Of a DNA stretch of 64,000 nucleotides, positions 10,690 to 22,000 are shown in pieces. The stretch is taken from NCBI GenBank assembly GCA_035772785.1, contig JAOCPU010000032.1, positions 1 to 64,000 of the forward strand, written 5' to 3'. Under the pieces are notes generated by a model, which was not told the DNA's origin, made no database searches, and worked only from the letters and a program-made list of their open reading frames with translations. Source of the stretch: Phlebiopsis flavidoalba. Lineage: Eukaryota; Basidiomycota; Agaricomycetes; Polyporales; Phanerochaetaceae. The position numbers and the translations under genes are program-made. Position 1 is the first letter of the stretch, and the number at the start of each line of letters is the position of its first letter.

Positions 10690-12185
10690 CAGTGACTGAC
10701 AAAAAATGATTGTAAGATATGCATATGAGCAACTACAGAAAAGCAATTCCTTTCATACAGTACTATGCTAATAAACATTATTTTTAGAATTTACATATAT
10801 ACCATATATGGCAACTATGATAGTATAATAAACAAAAAGATTAAAATTGCACTAATAACATATTCCTTTATCACACAACCAGAGAAAAAAATATGCATTT
10901 TTTGTATACCATTGATAAAATATCTTGACTTAGGAGTAATTGGATAAAAAGCATGCATAGTATATATCTAATATCATTATTGAATGAATATTGATTCTTT
11001 CTGTCACAGTTATAAGTAAAATACTATTCAATTTATATTGGCTGTAATGGAATATGTGGTAAACATCTGCTTTTTAAAAGCTATGGAGAATAGAACACTG
11101 AATGTATGAGAAAAAAAGACAGATATAACATTTTAAAGTGTGTGGCAATTTAGAAAAACAAAATCCAATTTTATATGCTGTCTACCTTGTACAAATATTC
11201 ACCCACGCAACAAAGTTGGAGTCGCAAAATAAAAACTTGGGATGAGGCAGTCAGCTTACCTTCAGGAAATAGCAAGTAAGCTGAGTCACTTACCTATGGG
11301 CTCTTGGAGCATGTTATCACCTCAACATGAGGTCATGGCGGGATGCACAAGGCAATCGGAGGGGTAGCTGAAGATAGGCACCTAAATAGCAATAGATAAG
11401 GCGACTAAATTGGGCAGGGCGCAAAAAGTCTTGTAATAAATTCTTCAATTATCCTTGTTATCAATCTCAATACTACGCACACAGTGGCACAATGCTACAG
11501 AGTACTACTAGTCCAGGGGTATGAGTGTCAGCTTCTAACTTTTGTGGGCTTTTAATTGCAGAGCACTAGGGCCTCTAACATCTGATTCTAGCAGGCGCCT
11601 GCCTTCAGCTTATGCTCATCATTTGAGACGTCTCCAAGCATTGTACATCTCCATTTGATTTATAGGAAGATGCTTATATAAGCTCTAGAGGTCACTGGTA
11701 GGTATGATAGTTTCTTGTCTATATTTGATGAGATAAGTCTCGTATACAATCCTTTTTTTTAATTGCATGGCCCCGATTTTTTCTTGCATGTGAATATTTG
11801 TACAATGTAGACAGCATAATTTTGACTTTGCTTGCCCTAAATTATTGTAACTATAATATATAGCTAGCAATAGTAAGCTATGATACACCATATATACAGT
11901 ATAGAGGTGATATCAAGATATTTTTTGATATCAATTTTTAAATTTAAAACATTTTTATTACTGTACAATCAAAGAATCTCTGATAAAAGCAAATTTAGTA
12001 TATTTGCTCATTATCTAATGCCTATTACTATTTTATGGTATATGTGTGTATATCAAAAAACAGCTCACTATGCTATTTTATACAATCTTTTCTATAGTTA
12101 TGCAATAGCTCTCTTTATGGATATCTTTATTTAACATTCTTTGAGTGCCCAATATGTAAGTGTGACACACTTTTGTCAGTCACTA
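10690..12185 (+). mobile_element. MITE copy 1, interrupted by a 645-base insertion
   Basis: It begins CAGTGACTGACAAAAAATG and ends TTTTGTCAGTCACTA, flanked by TA. Without the insertion at 11,173-11,817 it is about 845 bases, close to the intact copies. Confidence 0.75.
11173..11817. mobile_element. 645-base element with ~28-base terminal inverted repeats
   Basis: The left end ATGCTGTCTACCTTGTACAA is matched, one mismatch over about 28 bases, by the reverse complement of the right end at 11,790-11,817. AATTTT occurs directly on both sides (11,167-11,172 and 11,818-11,823), a possible target duplication, and joining the flanks restores the MITE sequence seen in other copies. No coding capacity is seen. 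A TATATAAG box at about 11,674 is present. The family is unknown to me. Confidence 0.7.
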
Positions 12186-12186
12186 T

Positions 12187-12771
12187 ATATATATTGTGCA
12201 TTACAGCTTACCATAGCCAGCTACATATTATAGCCACAACAATTTAGAGCAAGCAAGGTAAAAGCAAGATTTTATTTGTAACTTGCCATACATAACACTA
12301 GTATACCTGCCTTTCTTTTCACACATTCTGTGTTCCATTTTCCATAGCTGACAAAAATCAGATGTTACCACATACTTTATTCCAGCCAATATAAATTAAC
12401 TGGTTGTTTATATATAGCTGTGATAGAAAGAATCAACATTCATGCAATAATAATATCAAATACATATTATGCATGTTTTTATACAATTAACCATGAATCA
12501 GGATATTTTTATCAATAGTACATAAAATGCATCTCCTTTTTTGGTTGTATAATAAAGAAATCTTCCATCAGTGCAGTTTTCAATGTATTTGTTTATTATA
12601 CCATCATAGTTGCTATATATGATATATATATCTAACTTCCGAAAATGATGTTAATTACTGTAGTAATTTGACAAAAAGTTGCTTTTCTGTAGTTGGCTAA
12701 TATGAATATTTTTACAATATATTCTTTAGATGCTCAACATCCAGGTACGACACATTTTTTGTCAGTCACTG
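12187..12771 (-). mobile_element. MITE copy 2, truncated, reverse orientation
   Basis: Contains the reverse complement of the left half of the family consensus and ends with GTCAGTCACTG followed by TA. Its other half is missing where it abuts copy 1. Confidence 0.6.
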
Positions 12772-13007
12772 TATGTTAATGTGACATTGTGATAAAATGT
12801 TATATATACATATTGTACGTATGCAAATTACAGCTCGTGAACTGGAAAATGCAATATTTGGGACAGCATAAAGATGACATGAAAGTATCTTTTGAATATC
12901 AATCATTAAATGTAAAGCATTTTTTATATATTTAAGACTAAAAGAATCTCTAATAAAGGCATACTTAATATATTTGTCTTATTATATAATGGCAATTACT
13001 GCTTACA

Positions 13008-13049
<42 letters not shown>

Positions 13050-13549
13050 CAAAAATACCTCTTTATGCTATGCTATACAATTCTCATTGAATCCTAGTAA
13101 TACAGCTGCAAACAAAAGTAATGCAATTGGGCTTTGAGCACTTGGAAACAATGGTTTATAACTTGTTAAACTTGTAGGGCAGCCATAAGCCGCAAATTTT
13201 ATATAAACAACATGTATATGTAGTATTTCATTACCATACCATATTGCAATATATAGCCAGGGCTTATTAGATACATAAAATATTATTATTTTTGAGCACA
13301 ACAAGGAATAGCTTATAAAAGCTGAAATAAAATAGTGATGTAAAGGTTTTATAGATCAGAATTTACCTTGTATACTGAGATAACTTCACGTAAAAAGATT
13401 CTTAGCCAATCAATGCTGTCCATTATGGAGCATTCATGCCATTGCATCTTGTAACTACTATGTGAAATTAAGATCTCTTTCTAAAGTATTTACTGCAATG
13501 TAATTTGCCTAGAGAAAGTAATGCTATCTTTGCTAAGCTCCAAATTATA
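12772..13549. other. Partial MITE material, TA microsatellite and unassigned AT-rich DNA
   Basis: 12,840-13,085 resembles the right half of the MITE family, and an uninterrupted TA run lies at about 13,011-13,044. From about 13,090 to 13,549 nothing recognisable is present. Confidence 0.5.
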
Positions 13550-14018
13550 TAGTGATTGACAAAAATGTGTCACACTTGAATATTGAGCATTTAAAAGAAT
13601 ATATTGTAAGATATGCATATGGGCAACTATAGAAAAGCAATTTCTTTGTGGGAATACTATAGTAATGAATATTATTTTCAGACTTAACATATATACCATA
13701 TATGGCAGCTAGGATGGTCTGATAAACAAATACATTAAAACTGCACTAATAGAAGATTCCTTTATTACACAACTAAAAAAAGGTATGCATTTTTACGTAC
13801 TATTCATTAGATATCTTGAGTCATAAGTAATTGTATGAAAAGCATGCATAATATGTATTTAACATCATTATTGAATGAATTTTGATTTTTTTTTGTCACA
13901 GCTATATGTAAAAATACTATTTAATTTACATTGGCTGTAATGGAGTATGTGGTAACATCTAATTTTTTGTCAGCTATGAAAATAAGAACACTGAATGTGT
14001 GAAAAAATAGACAGATAT
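13550..14018 (+). mobile_element. MITE copy 3, left part (continues at 14,877-14,991)
   Basis: Starts AGTGATTGACAAAAATGTGT and follows the family sequence to GACAGATATA. It is then split by the complete reverse copy 14,019-14,876 at a TA, and resumes at 14,877-14,991 with TTGCTGTAAAGTATAGC. Confidence 0.65.
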
Positions 14019-14876
14019 AGTGACTGACAAAAGTGTGCCACACTTGCATATTGAGCACTCAAAGAATTTTGAGTAAGATATCCATAACAAAGAGCTGTTG
14101 CATAATTATAATGAGGATTTATATAGAATAGCATGAAAAGCTATTTTTGATATATACACATATACCATAAGCAGTAATAGCTATTGGATAATGAGCAAAT
14201 GTACTAAATTTGCTCTTATTATATAGTAATAAAAATGTTTTGCATTTAAAAATGGATATTCAAAAATATCTCAGTATTATCTTTATACTATATATATGGT
14301 ACATTAAAGCTGATCGTAGCTAGCTACATATTATAGCCACAATCATTTAGAGCTAGGCAAGGTCAAAATGGGATTTTATTTCTAAAACCTGCCACACTTT
14401 GCAGCAACGTACCTGTCTTTTTTTCACACATTTTCTGTATTCAATTTCCGGTAGCCGACAAAAAATCAAATGTTACCACATACTCCATTACGGCCAATAT
14501 AAAATTTACTACTGGCATTTTTATATATAGCTGTGACAGAAAGAATCAACATTCATTCACTAATGATACTATAAAATCGATCTCTATACAATTCCTCATA
14601 AATCAGACTATTTTATCATATGTATGTATAATGCATATCTTTTTCTTTGGTGGTGTAATAAAGAAATCTTTTCATCAGTGCAGTTTGAATTATGTTTGTT
14701 TATTATACAATCATAACTGCCATATATGGTATATATGTGAATTCTGAAAAATCATATTCATTACCATAGTATTTCACAAAAAGAATTGCTTTTCTGTAGT
14801 TGCTCATATGAATATCTTACAACATATTCTTTTGAATGCTGAATATCCAAGTGTGGCACATTTTTGTCAGTCACTG
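14019..14876 (-). mobile_element. MITE copy 4, complete (858 bases), reverse orientation
   Basis: Both terminal motifs are present (AGTGACTGACAAAAGTG at the left, TTTTTGTCAGTCACTG at the right) with TA on each side. It interrupts copy 3. Confidence 0.8.
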
Positions 14877-14991
14877 TATATTGCTGTAAAGTATAGCAAG
14901 TTACAAATAAAATCTCATTTTAAACCTTGCTTGCTCTAAATTGTTGTGGCTATAATGTGTAGCTAGCCATGGTAAGTTGTAATGCATCATA

Positions 14992-15869
14992 CAGTGACTG
15001 ACAAAAATGTGTCACACTTGGATATTGAGCATTTAAAGAATATATTGTTGATAGATATTAAAATGAGCAAACACACAGAAAAGCAATTCTTTGTGGAGTA
15101 CTATAGCAATGAACATCATTTTCAGAATTTATGCATATACTATATATGGCAGCTATGATGGTATAATAAGCAGATACATTAAAACTGTGCTAATGGAAGA
15201 TTTCTTTATTATACAACCAAATGAAAAGATATACATTTTATGTACTACTGATAAAATATCTTGATTTATGAGTAATGGTATAAAAAGCATGCATAATATG
15301 TATTTGATATCATTATTTGAATGAATGGTGATTCTTTTTGTCACAGCTATGTGTAAAATACTATTTGATTTTTATTAGCTGTAATGGAATATATGGGTAA
15401 TATTTGATTTTTGTCAGCTATAGAGAACGGGGAAACACTGAATATGTGAAAAAAAGGACGGGTATATTGCTATAAAGTATGGCAAGTTACAAATAAAATC
15501 TCATTTTGACCTTGCTTGCTCTAAATTGTTGTGGCTATAATGTAGAGCTAGCTATGGTAAGCTGTGATAAGTTATACATACAGTATAGAGATAGTATCAA
15601 GGTATTTTTTCAATATTAGTTTTCAAATGCAAACCATTTTTTTATTATTGTACAATAAAAGAATCTCTGATGAAAGCAAATTTGGTACATTTGCTCATTA
15701 TCCAATGGCTATTACTACTTATGGTATATGTGTATATATCAAAAATAGCTCTTTATGCTATTCCATACAATCCTCATTATAGTTTTGCAACAGCTCTCCT
15801 TATAGATATCTTGTTCAAAATTCTGCGAGTGATCAATATCTAAATGTGACATACTTTTGTCAGTTACTG
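14992..15869 (+). mobile_element. MITE copy 5, complete (878 bases)
   Basis: Runs from CAGTGACTGACAAAAATGTG to TTTTGTCAGTTACTG with TA flanks. It interrupts the resumed part of copy 3. Confidence 0.8.
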
Positions 15870-15871
15870 TA

Positions 15872-16273
15872 TTTAACCACTTACTCTATTACGGTCAATA
15901 TAAGTTAAATAATATTTCACATATGGCTATAAACAGAAAAAAAATCAACATTTATTCAACAATAATATCAGACACATACTATATACATGCGTCTTATATA
16001 AATACTCATGAACCAAGATATTTTGTCAATAGTACATAAAACACATAATTTTTCTTTGATTGTGTAATAAAGGAACCCTCCATTATCATGTATTTATTAA
16101 ATATACCATTATAGTTGCCATACATAGTTTGTATGTAAATTTTGTAAATGATATTCATTGCTATAGTATTCTACAGAAAATATTACTTTTCTGTAGCTGC
16201 TGTATATGAATATCTTACAACATATTCTTTAGATGCTCAATATCCAAGTGTGACACATTTTTGTCAGTCACTG
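15872..16273 (-). mobile_element. MITE copy 6, truncated, reverse orientation
   Basis: Reverse complement of the family's left half, ending ATTTTTGTCAGTCACTG with TA after it. The other half is missing. Confidence 0.65.
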
Positions 16274-16921
16274 TAGATATTTGTGATCTATAATGCCATC
16301 CCACATTTATATCTGTCAGTATCTTCAAGAAATCAGAATACACCTTGACATATTAGGCCAAGAGATATCCTCAATGCAGTGACTTGTAATTTAGCTGATA
16401 TGCAGCCTCAGTTAACTAGCTCCCAGTGGATTGTTCTATAATGGCATTTAGGGAAAATGCTAGATTCGGTAGCCAAGAGATGCCAAGTATAAATTATTTG
16501 ATTTCGATGTAATACAGATAATGCTGAAGTAATCAACTTAGCTTATCTTACAAGCCCTCAAAGAGGAGGAGGAGAGACATATTAGATAGTGATTGACTGT
16601 CATCAACTACTATATATGGGTCAGCTATGGAGACTAGAGAGACAGGGTCTTGGGCCTTAAATGCAAGATCTCTCATCGGGTAGCGGATGATTTTCATGGG
16701 GCTATGGGCAAATAGGGAAGCAGCCGTCCCACTTATCTTGTTACTAGCTGTACAGTGTGGGAGTTTTCGCTGATTTTAGAACCTCGGCAATGTCCGAGCG
16801 CCGGCGACACTCGCTTTGGGCTCTCTTCTCGCTGAGCGATGAGCGGGATTCACATTGCGCGCAGGAGGCGGGGTGTCAGCGGTAAGCTACACACTACCCA
16901 ACCGGTTCCTAACGGGCCACA
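16274..16921. other. Transition from AT-rich repeats to GC-rich genic DNA
   Basis: No gene is recognised. Base composition changes sharply near 16,770. The left part probably still belongs to the gypsy element upstream of gag, because the MITE nest lies inside it, but no LTR or primer-binding site was identified. Confidence 0.4.
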
Positions 16922-17756
16922 ATGTCGACGGAGGCCCCGGCAGGGCTACCGGTCGGCCGTACAGACCCTACAACCACTGGCGCTGACGCCCTCCAACCAC
17001 AACGCACGGATATCTCCTTCCTCTCGCCCTCTGCGCGGACATCCTTCACGCGTGTCGACGTGTAGGGCTCTGGAAATGATGAGGACGATGGCTCGAATGG
17101 GCAGGAAGAGGTCGAGGTAGAGCCACAGGCGGAGGAAGAGCAGATGGAGCCAGAGCCAGAGGTTCCCCAGACGCCCCAGGTGTCGCTGACGTTTCTCTTG
17201 GTGACGGGCAGACGGCGGACGATGTCGTTCGAACCTGAGACGACAGTCGGGAGAGCAAAGGAGCTCGTTTGGAACGCATGGCCCAATGGTGCGTGGCGAC
17301 AGATATCTCACAATGTCTCGCCTCACAAATGTTCTGTTCCCCACACTTGATCTCCTACCCCCCCGCACACGCCGCAACGCAACTATTGATGCCGCAGAAT
17401 GGCAAGACGAACGACCTCCTGCGCCCTCCTACTTGCGCATCCTATATCTAGGCAAGATTCTTCAAGATGATGATACCCTCACTAGTACGCTTCCGTCGAT
17501 CTCGTCGGTGTCTGATGCTGACCGCAACTCGCAGAAGTTGGATTCCCCTACTCATATACCCACACCCTTCCGCCGCACCTGGAAGTGACACGACACCTCC
17601 TCATTCGACTGTCGTTCACCTGTCTATCCGTTCACTCCTGTGCCTCCGACGGGAGTCAAGGATACCCCCAAGAAGAAGAGCGCACGCGGCGGCGCAGTCG
17701 AGGAGGGCGAACATGTAGGGACCTCGGGCTGCTGCGCGGGGTGCGTCATTACTTAG
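16922..17756 (+). pseudogene. UBL3/MUB-like prenylated ubiquitin-fold protein, disrupted
   Basis: The N-terminus MSTEAPAGLPVGRTDP leads to an acidic linker, then VSLTFLLVTGRRRTMSFEPE, a ubiquitin-fold first strand, and VGRAKELVWNAWPN. After an intron (17,289-17,397) comes EWQDERPPAPSYLRILYLGK, matching the W-x-E...LRLIYxGR block of UBL3/MUB (Rad60-SLD_2) proteins, and further on STVVHLSIRS, the last strand. The C-terminus ends SGCCAGCVIT followed by a stop. This is a CaaX box with neighbouring cysteines, as in MUBs, which are prenylated and held at membranes. One in-frame TAG (17,062) and at least one frameshift (about 17,633) break the frame, so it is a pseudogene unless those are sequence errors. 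Confidence 0.7.
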
Positions 17757-18272
17757 GATGTGGACTCTGGATCTCGTTCTGGATTTTATGATGGTCTGTA
17801 CGTTATGCATATCCTCTCATCTGCTCATCGAGGCCGTGGGCGGGGACTCAGGAAATACCCACGCGACCCTGAAAGGTGCGTGTTTACGTGTCCGCTGTCT
17901 ATCTGGAACTCATGTCGCCCCGTGCTGCAGACTACACGTTTTTTCTTTCAATTGGTCTGCAATCTTCCTGCGACCTCTCCCTTGCCGTTGTCGCTACTTT
18001 AGCCTAGTTTCTCACCTAGTTTGTGCTCGCTTTGGAAGCCCGCTCGCTGTCATTACGCTCACTGTATATTGTGCCAATTTGCTTGGACCTCTACTGGGAC
18101 GCGGTGGGACATCTGAGATAACTCGAGACTCGCGGCTGGGGCGTGTCAGGGTCAGGGTCAGAGGAATGATGTAAACGCGGTCTTACGTTTGGAGGAGAAC
18201 ATAGAGAGCGAGTGCCTGCACCGTGCGAACGTTGGGGGAGATGGAACGAGGAGGAGAAAGAAGAATACAAGT
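17757..18272. other. No gene recognised
   Basis: Probably the 3' flank of the ubiquitin-like gene. Open frames are present but show no motif. Confidence 0.4.
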
Positions 18273-18885
18273 GAGTGACTTCCCGCAGGCCGTTTAGAAC
18301 CAGTTTTGCAGTTCTAAACGATAGATTTGAGCAATTTGAAATGAAAGCGTGACACTTTCAAACTCCGAAAGGGGGGGCAAATGGATGGGGTGGTCGTTCT
18401 AAACTGCGAATCTGGAACATCCGTCCTGCACGATGTGCCAGACCAAAAACCCAGTTCTAAAACCCTGAAGCGCTGGCGATCGTGATGGGACTGCCGTTTT
18501 AAGCCTGGATCGGGCACACACGCCTCACGATGGCGGCCGAGCTCCTTAGGCGCGCCGACGCCGCCTCTGCCTCTCGCTCACGTTTCCCTTGATGCCCAGT
18601 CGTTCAAATTTGGTTTTTTCGTGTAAACTACTCTAAAACCTCTTTTTTAACCACGTTTTGATGTTCGCATGGGGACACAAGCTCAATAGCTAGACCGCTG
18701 CGAAGGATCCGCTGTAGGCGGTGGGTGCGTGGGAAGACGCGGGTTTGATCTAGGTTTATTCTGGTTCTAAACTGGCTACGGTTTAGAACTTTTCGACTAT
18801 ATCGCACCAGACTTGCTGGTCACACATTTCATACTCCGCACTATGAATTTATTTGGTTTTCTAAACAGCCTGCGGGAAGTCACTC
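18273..18885. mobile_element. 613-base MITE with 28-base inverted termini and octamer repeats
   Basis: GAGTGACTTCCCGCAGGC at 18,273 is mirrored at the right end, finishing at 18,885, and the match extends into GTTTAGAA. Inside, the octamer TTCTAAAC or its complement GTTTAGAA is seen at 18,292, 18,312, 18,397, 18,765, 18,781 and 18,859, with a near match at 18,455. No coding sequence is present. The element ends about 150 bases before the ATP-citrate synthase start codon. Confidence 0.7.
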
Positions 18886-18944
18886 CATTCCTCATTTTCG
18901 CAGTGAGGCGACAACCTAGACTGACTGCCGCCCGCGATCCCCGC

Positions 18945-18956
18945 CTCTAATAAATA
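18945..18956 (+). promoter_or_regulatory. Possible TATA-like element of the ATP-citrate synthase gene
   Basis: TCTAATAAATAC lies about 90 bases before the ATG and is followed by a pyrimidine-rich leader (about 18,975-19,037). Confidence 0.4.
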
Positions 18957-19037
18957 CCCCAAACGAACAGCGCGTCCTCCTCGAGTCCTCCCGTTTCATT
19001 CCCCCTCCACCACACACACTTTCTACTCCTCCCAAAA

Positions 19038-22000
19038 ATGTCCGCAAAGCGTACGTACACCCGCTATTCATGCGTCCACGACGCTGACACCCGTGCTGTC
19101 CAGCCATCCGAGAGTACGATGCGAAGCTTCTTTTGGCCTATTGGCTCGAGCGCGCACCCTCGGTCGACCCGTCTGCTACTGTGGCTACGAACTTCATCTT
19201 CCCCTCGCCCAAGGTAGCACAGGTCTCGTGGGACGCGGCGACTGGTACCATCACCCCCGACACCCAGCTTCCCGGCTGGGTCTTCAACACCAAGCTTGTC
19301 GCAAAAAGCCTGATCAACTCATCAAGCGGGCGCGGCAAGGCTGGTCTTTTGGCCCTCAACAAGTCTTGGGACGAGGCCAAGGAGTGGATTCAGCACCGGG
19401 CGGGCAAGCCCCAGAAGGTGAGCACTTCCTCTACATAGAGGCATCTACCTTCTCCACCGCCTTCTCTGCGATGGCAATCTTCCCGTCCTTCTGACTCGGT
19501 GCCCTCGCGAAATTATTTTCACGCATTTTGCATCCTGCTACGCCTGAAGACTTCGGTCTTCTCTCTAGCGAGGGTTCGCTCCACCGAAGCTAGCGGGGCG
19601 GATGCGAGACGTGCTATCGGTGCGCGTCGCGGCATCTTTCCCCTCGGTCGCGTCCAATAGTCATTAAACGCGTGCTGTGCAGTGATCTACACTCTAGTCC
19701 ACCCTGCGGACGCGACTTTGCGTCGACCCCCGCGTGTTTTCTGGTTTCTAGCGCTGACGTACTGCCTCACAGGTCGAAACCGTTACCGGCACGCTCAACA
19801 ACTTCATCCTCGAGCCCTTCCTCCCACACCCGTCGAACACAGAGTACTACGTTTGTATCACTTCTCAACGAGAGGGTGATGCGATCCTGTTCACTCACGA
19901 GGGTGGTGTCGACATCGGCGACGTCGATGCAAAGGCCCTCACACTCAACCTCCCCGTCGGCGCGCCTTTCCCTTCGCGCGAGAGACCATCAAGACCACCC
20001 TCCTTCCCCATGTACCTGCAAGCAAGAAGGACACCCTCGTCGACTTTCCTTGTTCGCCTCTACTCAGTATACGTTGACCTTCATTTCGCATATCTCGAGA
20101 TCAACCCTCTCATCTGCCTCGATGGCGAGAACGGCGGTCAGCCGACCATCTTCTACCTCGACATGGCGGCAAAGCTCGACCAGACGGCAGAGTCCATTTG
20201 TGGTCCCAAGTGGGCCATTGCTCGTGACTTGTCGATTTTACGAGGCGGGTGCCCAGACCGCGCAGGGCAAGTCGTTTTCTGCCGACCGCGGGCCCCGATG
20301 GTGAGCCGATAGTCGTTGTCGATTCTTCTTTCTAGGCCTCACGTCATATTTTTTCTCTTTGCAATAGGTCTGGCCTGCTCCCTTCGGCCGCGACTTGACC
20401 AAAGACGAGGCATACATCCAGAAGCTCGACGGCTCGACTGGCGCGTCCCTGAAGCTGACAGTGCTCAATGCCGAGGGACGTATCTGGACGATGGTCGCTG
20501 GTGGAGGTGCATCTGTCGTCTATTCGGATGCCATCGCCGCCCACGGCTACGCGCGATGAGCTCGCCAACTACGGCGAGTACTCTGGAGCTCCTACGGAGG
20601 GGCAAAAACTATGAGTACGCCAAGACCATCAGTGAGCATCCAGACTTTCGTTCTCGAGGGTTGCGGATTGACGATTTGAATAGTTGACCTGATGACTCGC
20701 GGCGCACCGCGCCCCGACGGCAAACTTCTCATCATCGGAGGTGGGTATTGCCAACTTCACCCACGTTGCAGCCACGTTCAAGGGTATAATTCGCGCTCTG
20801 AAGGAGTACAAGGGACCCCTCATCAACCACAAGGTCCGGATTTTCGTCCGCCGCGGAGGCCCGAACTACCAGGAGGGCCTCAAGGCCATGCGCCTTCTGG
20901 GGAGTCTCTGGGCGTCCGAGATCAAGGTCTACGGCCCCGACACTCACATCAACTGCCATCGGGGGGGGGGGGGGTCCCCTCTCGCCCTCGGTATCCAGGC
21001 GGCGCCGAAGAACCCCGTCCACTCCATCCCGCCACCGCCGCCCGGCTCCCCCAAGGCGTCCGCGTCGCCCGCTCCCGCGTCTTCCAGCGCCGGCCACGTC
21101 GGTGCCATCCACCCCTCGTGGGTGAGCGCACCCAGCCCGATGACCAAATCGTCCGCTTCGACACGGAGAAGTCACAATACACGCGCACCTGGTTCCGTCC
21201 CTTCGACGCGAGCACGCGCTCATTTGTCTACGGTCTCCAGCCGCGTGCCATCCAGGGCATGCTGGACTTCGACTACTCGTGTGGTCGCGAGACGCCCTCC
21301 GTCGCGGCGATGATCTACCCCTTCGGCGGCCACCACATCCAGAAGTTCTACTGGGGCACCAAGGAGACCTGCTCCCCGTCTACACGAGCATCGAGGAGGC
21401 CGTCAAGAAGCACCCCCGAGGTCGACGTCGTCGTCAACTTCGCGTCGTCTCGTTCCGTCTACTCGAGCACGCTCGACATCTTCAAGTACCCCCAAATTAA
21501 GAGCATCGCGCTCATCGCCGAGGGTGTGCCCGAACGCCATGCCCGCGAGATTCTCCACCTCGCGAAGGCCAAGGGTGTCCTGATCATTGGCCCCCGCCAC
21601 CGTCGGTGTGATCAAGCCAGGATGCTTCCGCATTGGCAAACTCCGGAGGGTATGTTATTTGTCTCTGCAAAACTCGCACTCATTCTGATTATTTGCAGAA
21701 TGATGGACAACATCATCTCCTCCAAGCTTCTACCGCTCCTGGCTCCGTCGGATACGTCTCCAAGTCTGGAGGCATGTTCCAACGAGCTGAACAACATCCT
21801 CTCGTTCACCACTAACGGCACCTACGAGGGTATCGCCATCGGTGGTGACCGCTTACCCCGGCTCGACTTTCATTCGACCATTCTCCTCCGCTACGAGAAC
21901 GACCCCGAATGCAAGATGCTCGTCCTGCTCGGCATCGAGGTCGGCGGCATCGATGGGAGTAACGCGTCATCGAGGCGCGTCAAGAACGGCACGATCAAGA

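Larger units (their letters stand above)
10690..16273. mobile_element. Nest of Tc1/mariner-type MITEs inserted into each other
   Basis: The terminal motif CAGTGACTGACAAAA (left) or TTTTGTCAGTCACTG (right) occurs at 10,690, 12,185, 12,771, 13,550, 14,019, 14,876, 14,992, 15,869 and 16,273, almost always next to TA. All copies share one non-coding AT-rich sequence of about 860-880 bases, in both orientations. No transposase is present, so they are non-autonomous. TA flanks plus a short CAGT-type terminus fit the Tc1/mariner superfamily. Two copies are complete and the others are interrupted or truncated. Confidence 0.8.

Noticed and set aside
11173..11817. Solo LTR of a retrotransposon
   Set aside because: A TATA box is present, but the ends are long inverted repeats rather than TG...CA, and no 5-base duplication is seen.
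13011..13044. TA run as a replication origin or centromere part
   Set aside because: It is a simple microsatellite inside MITE remains; nothing else supports such a role.
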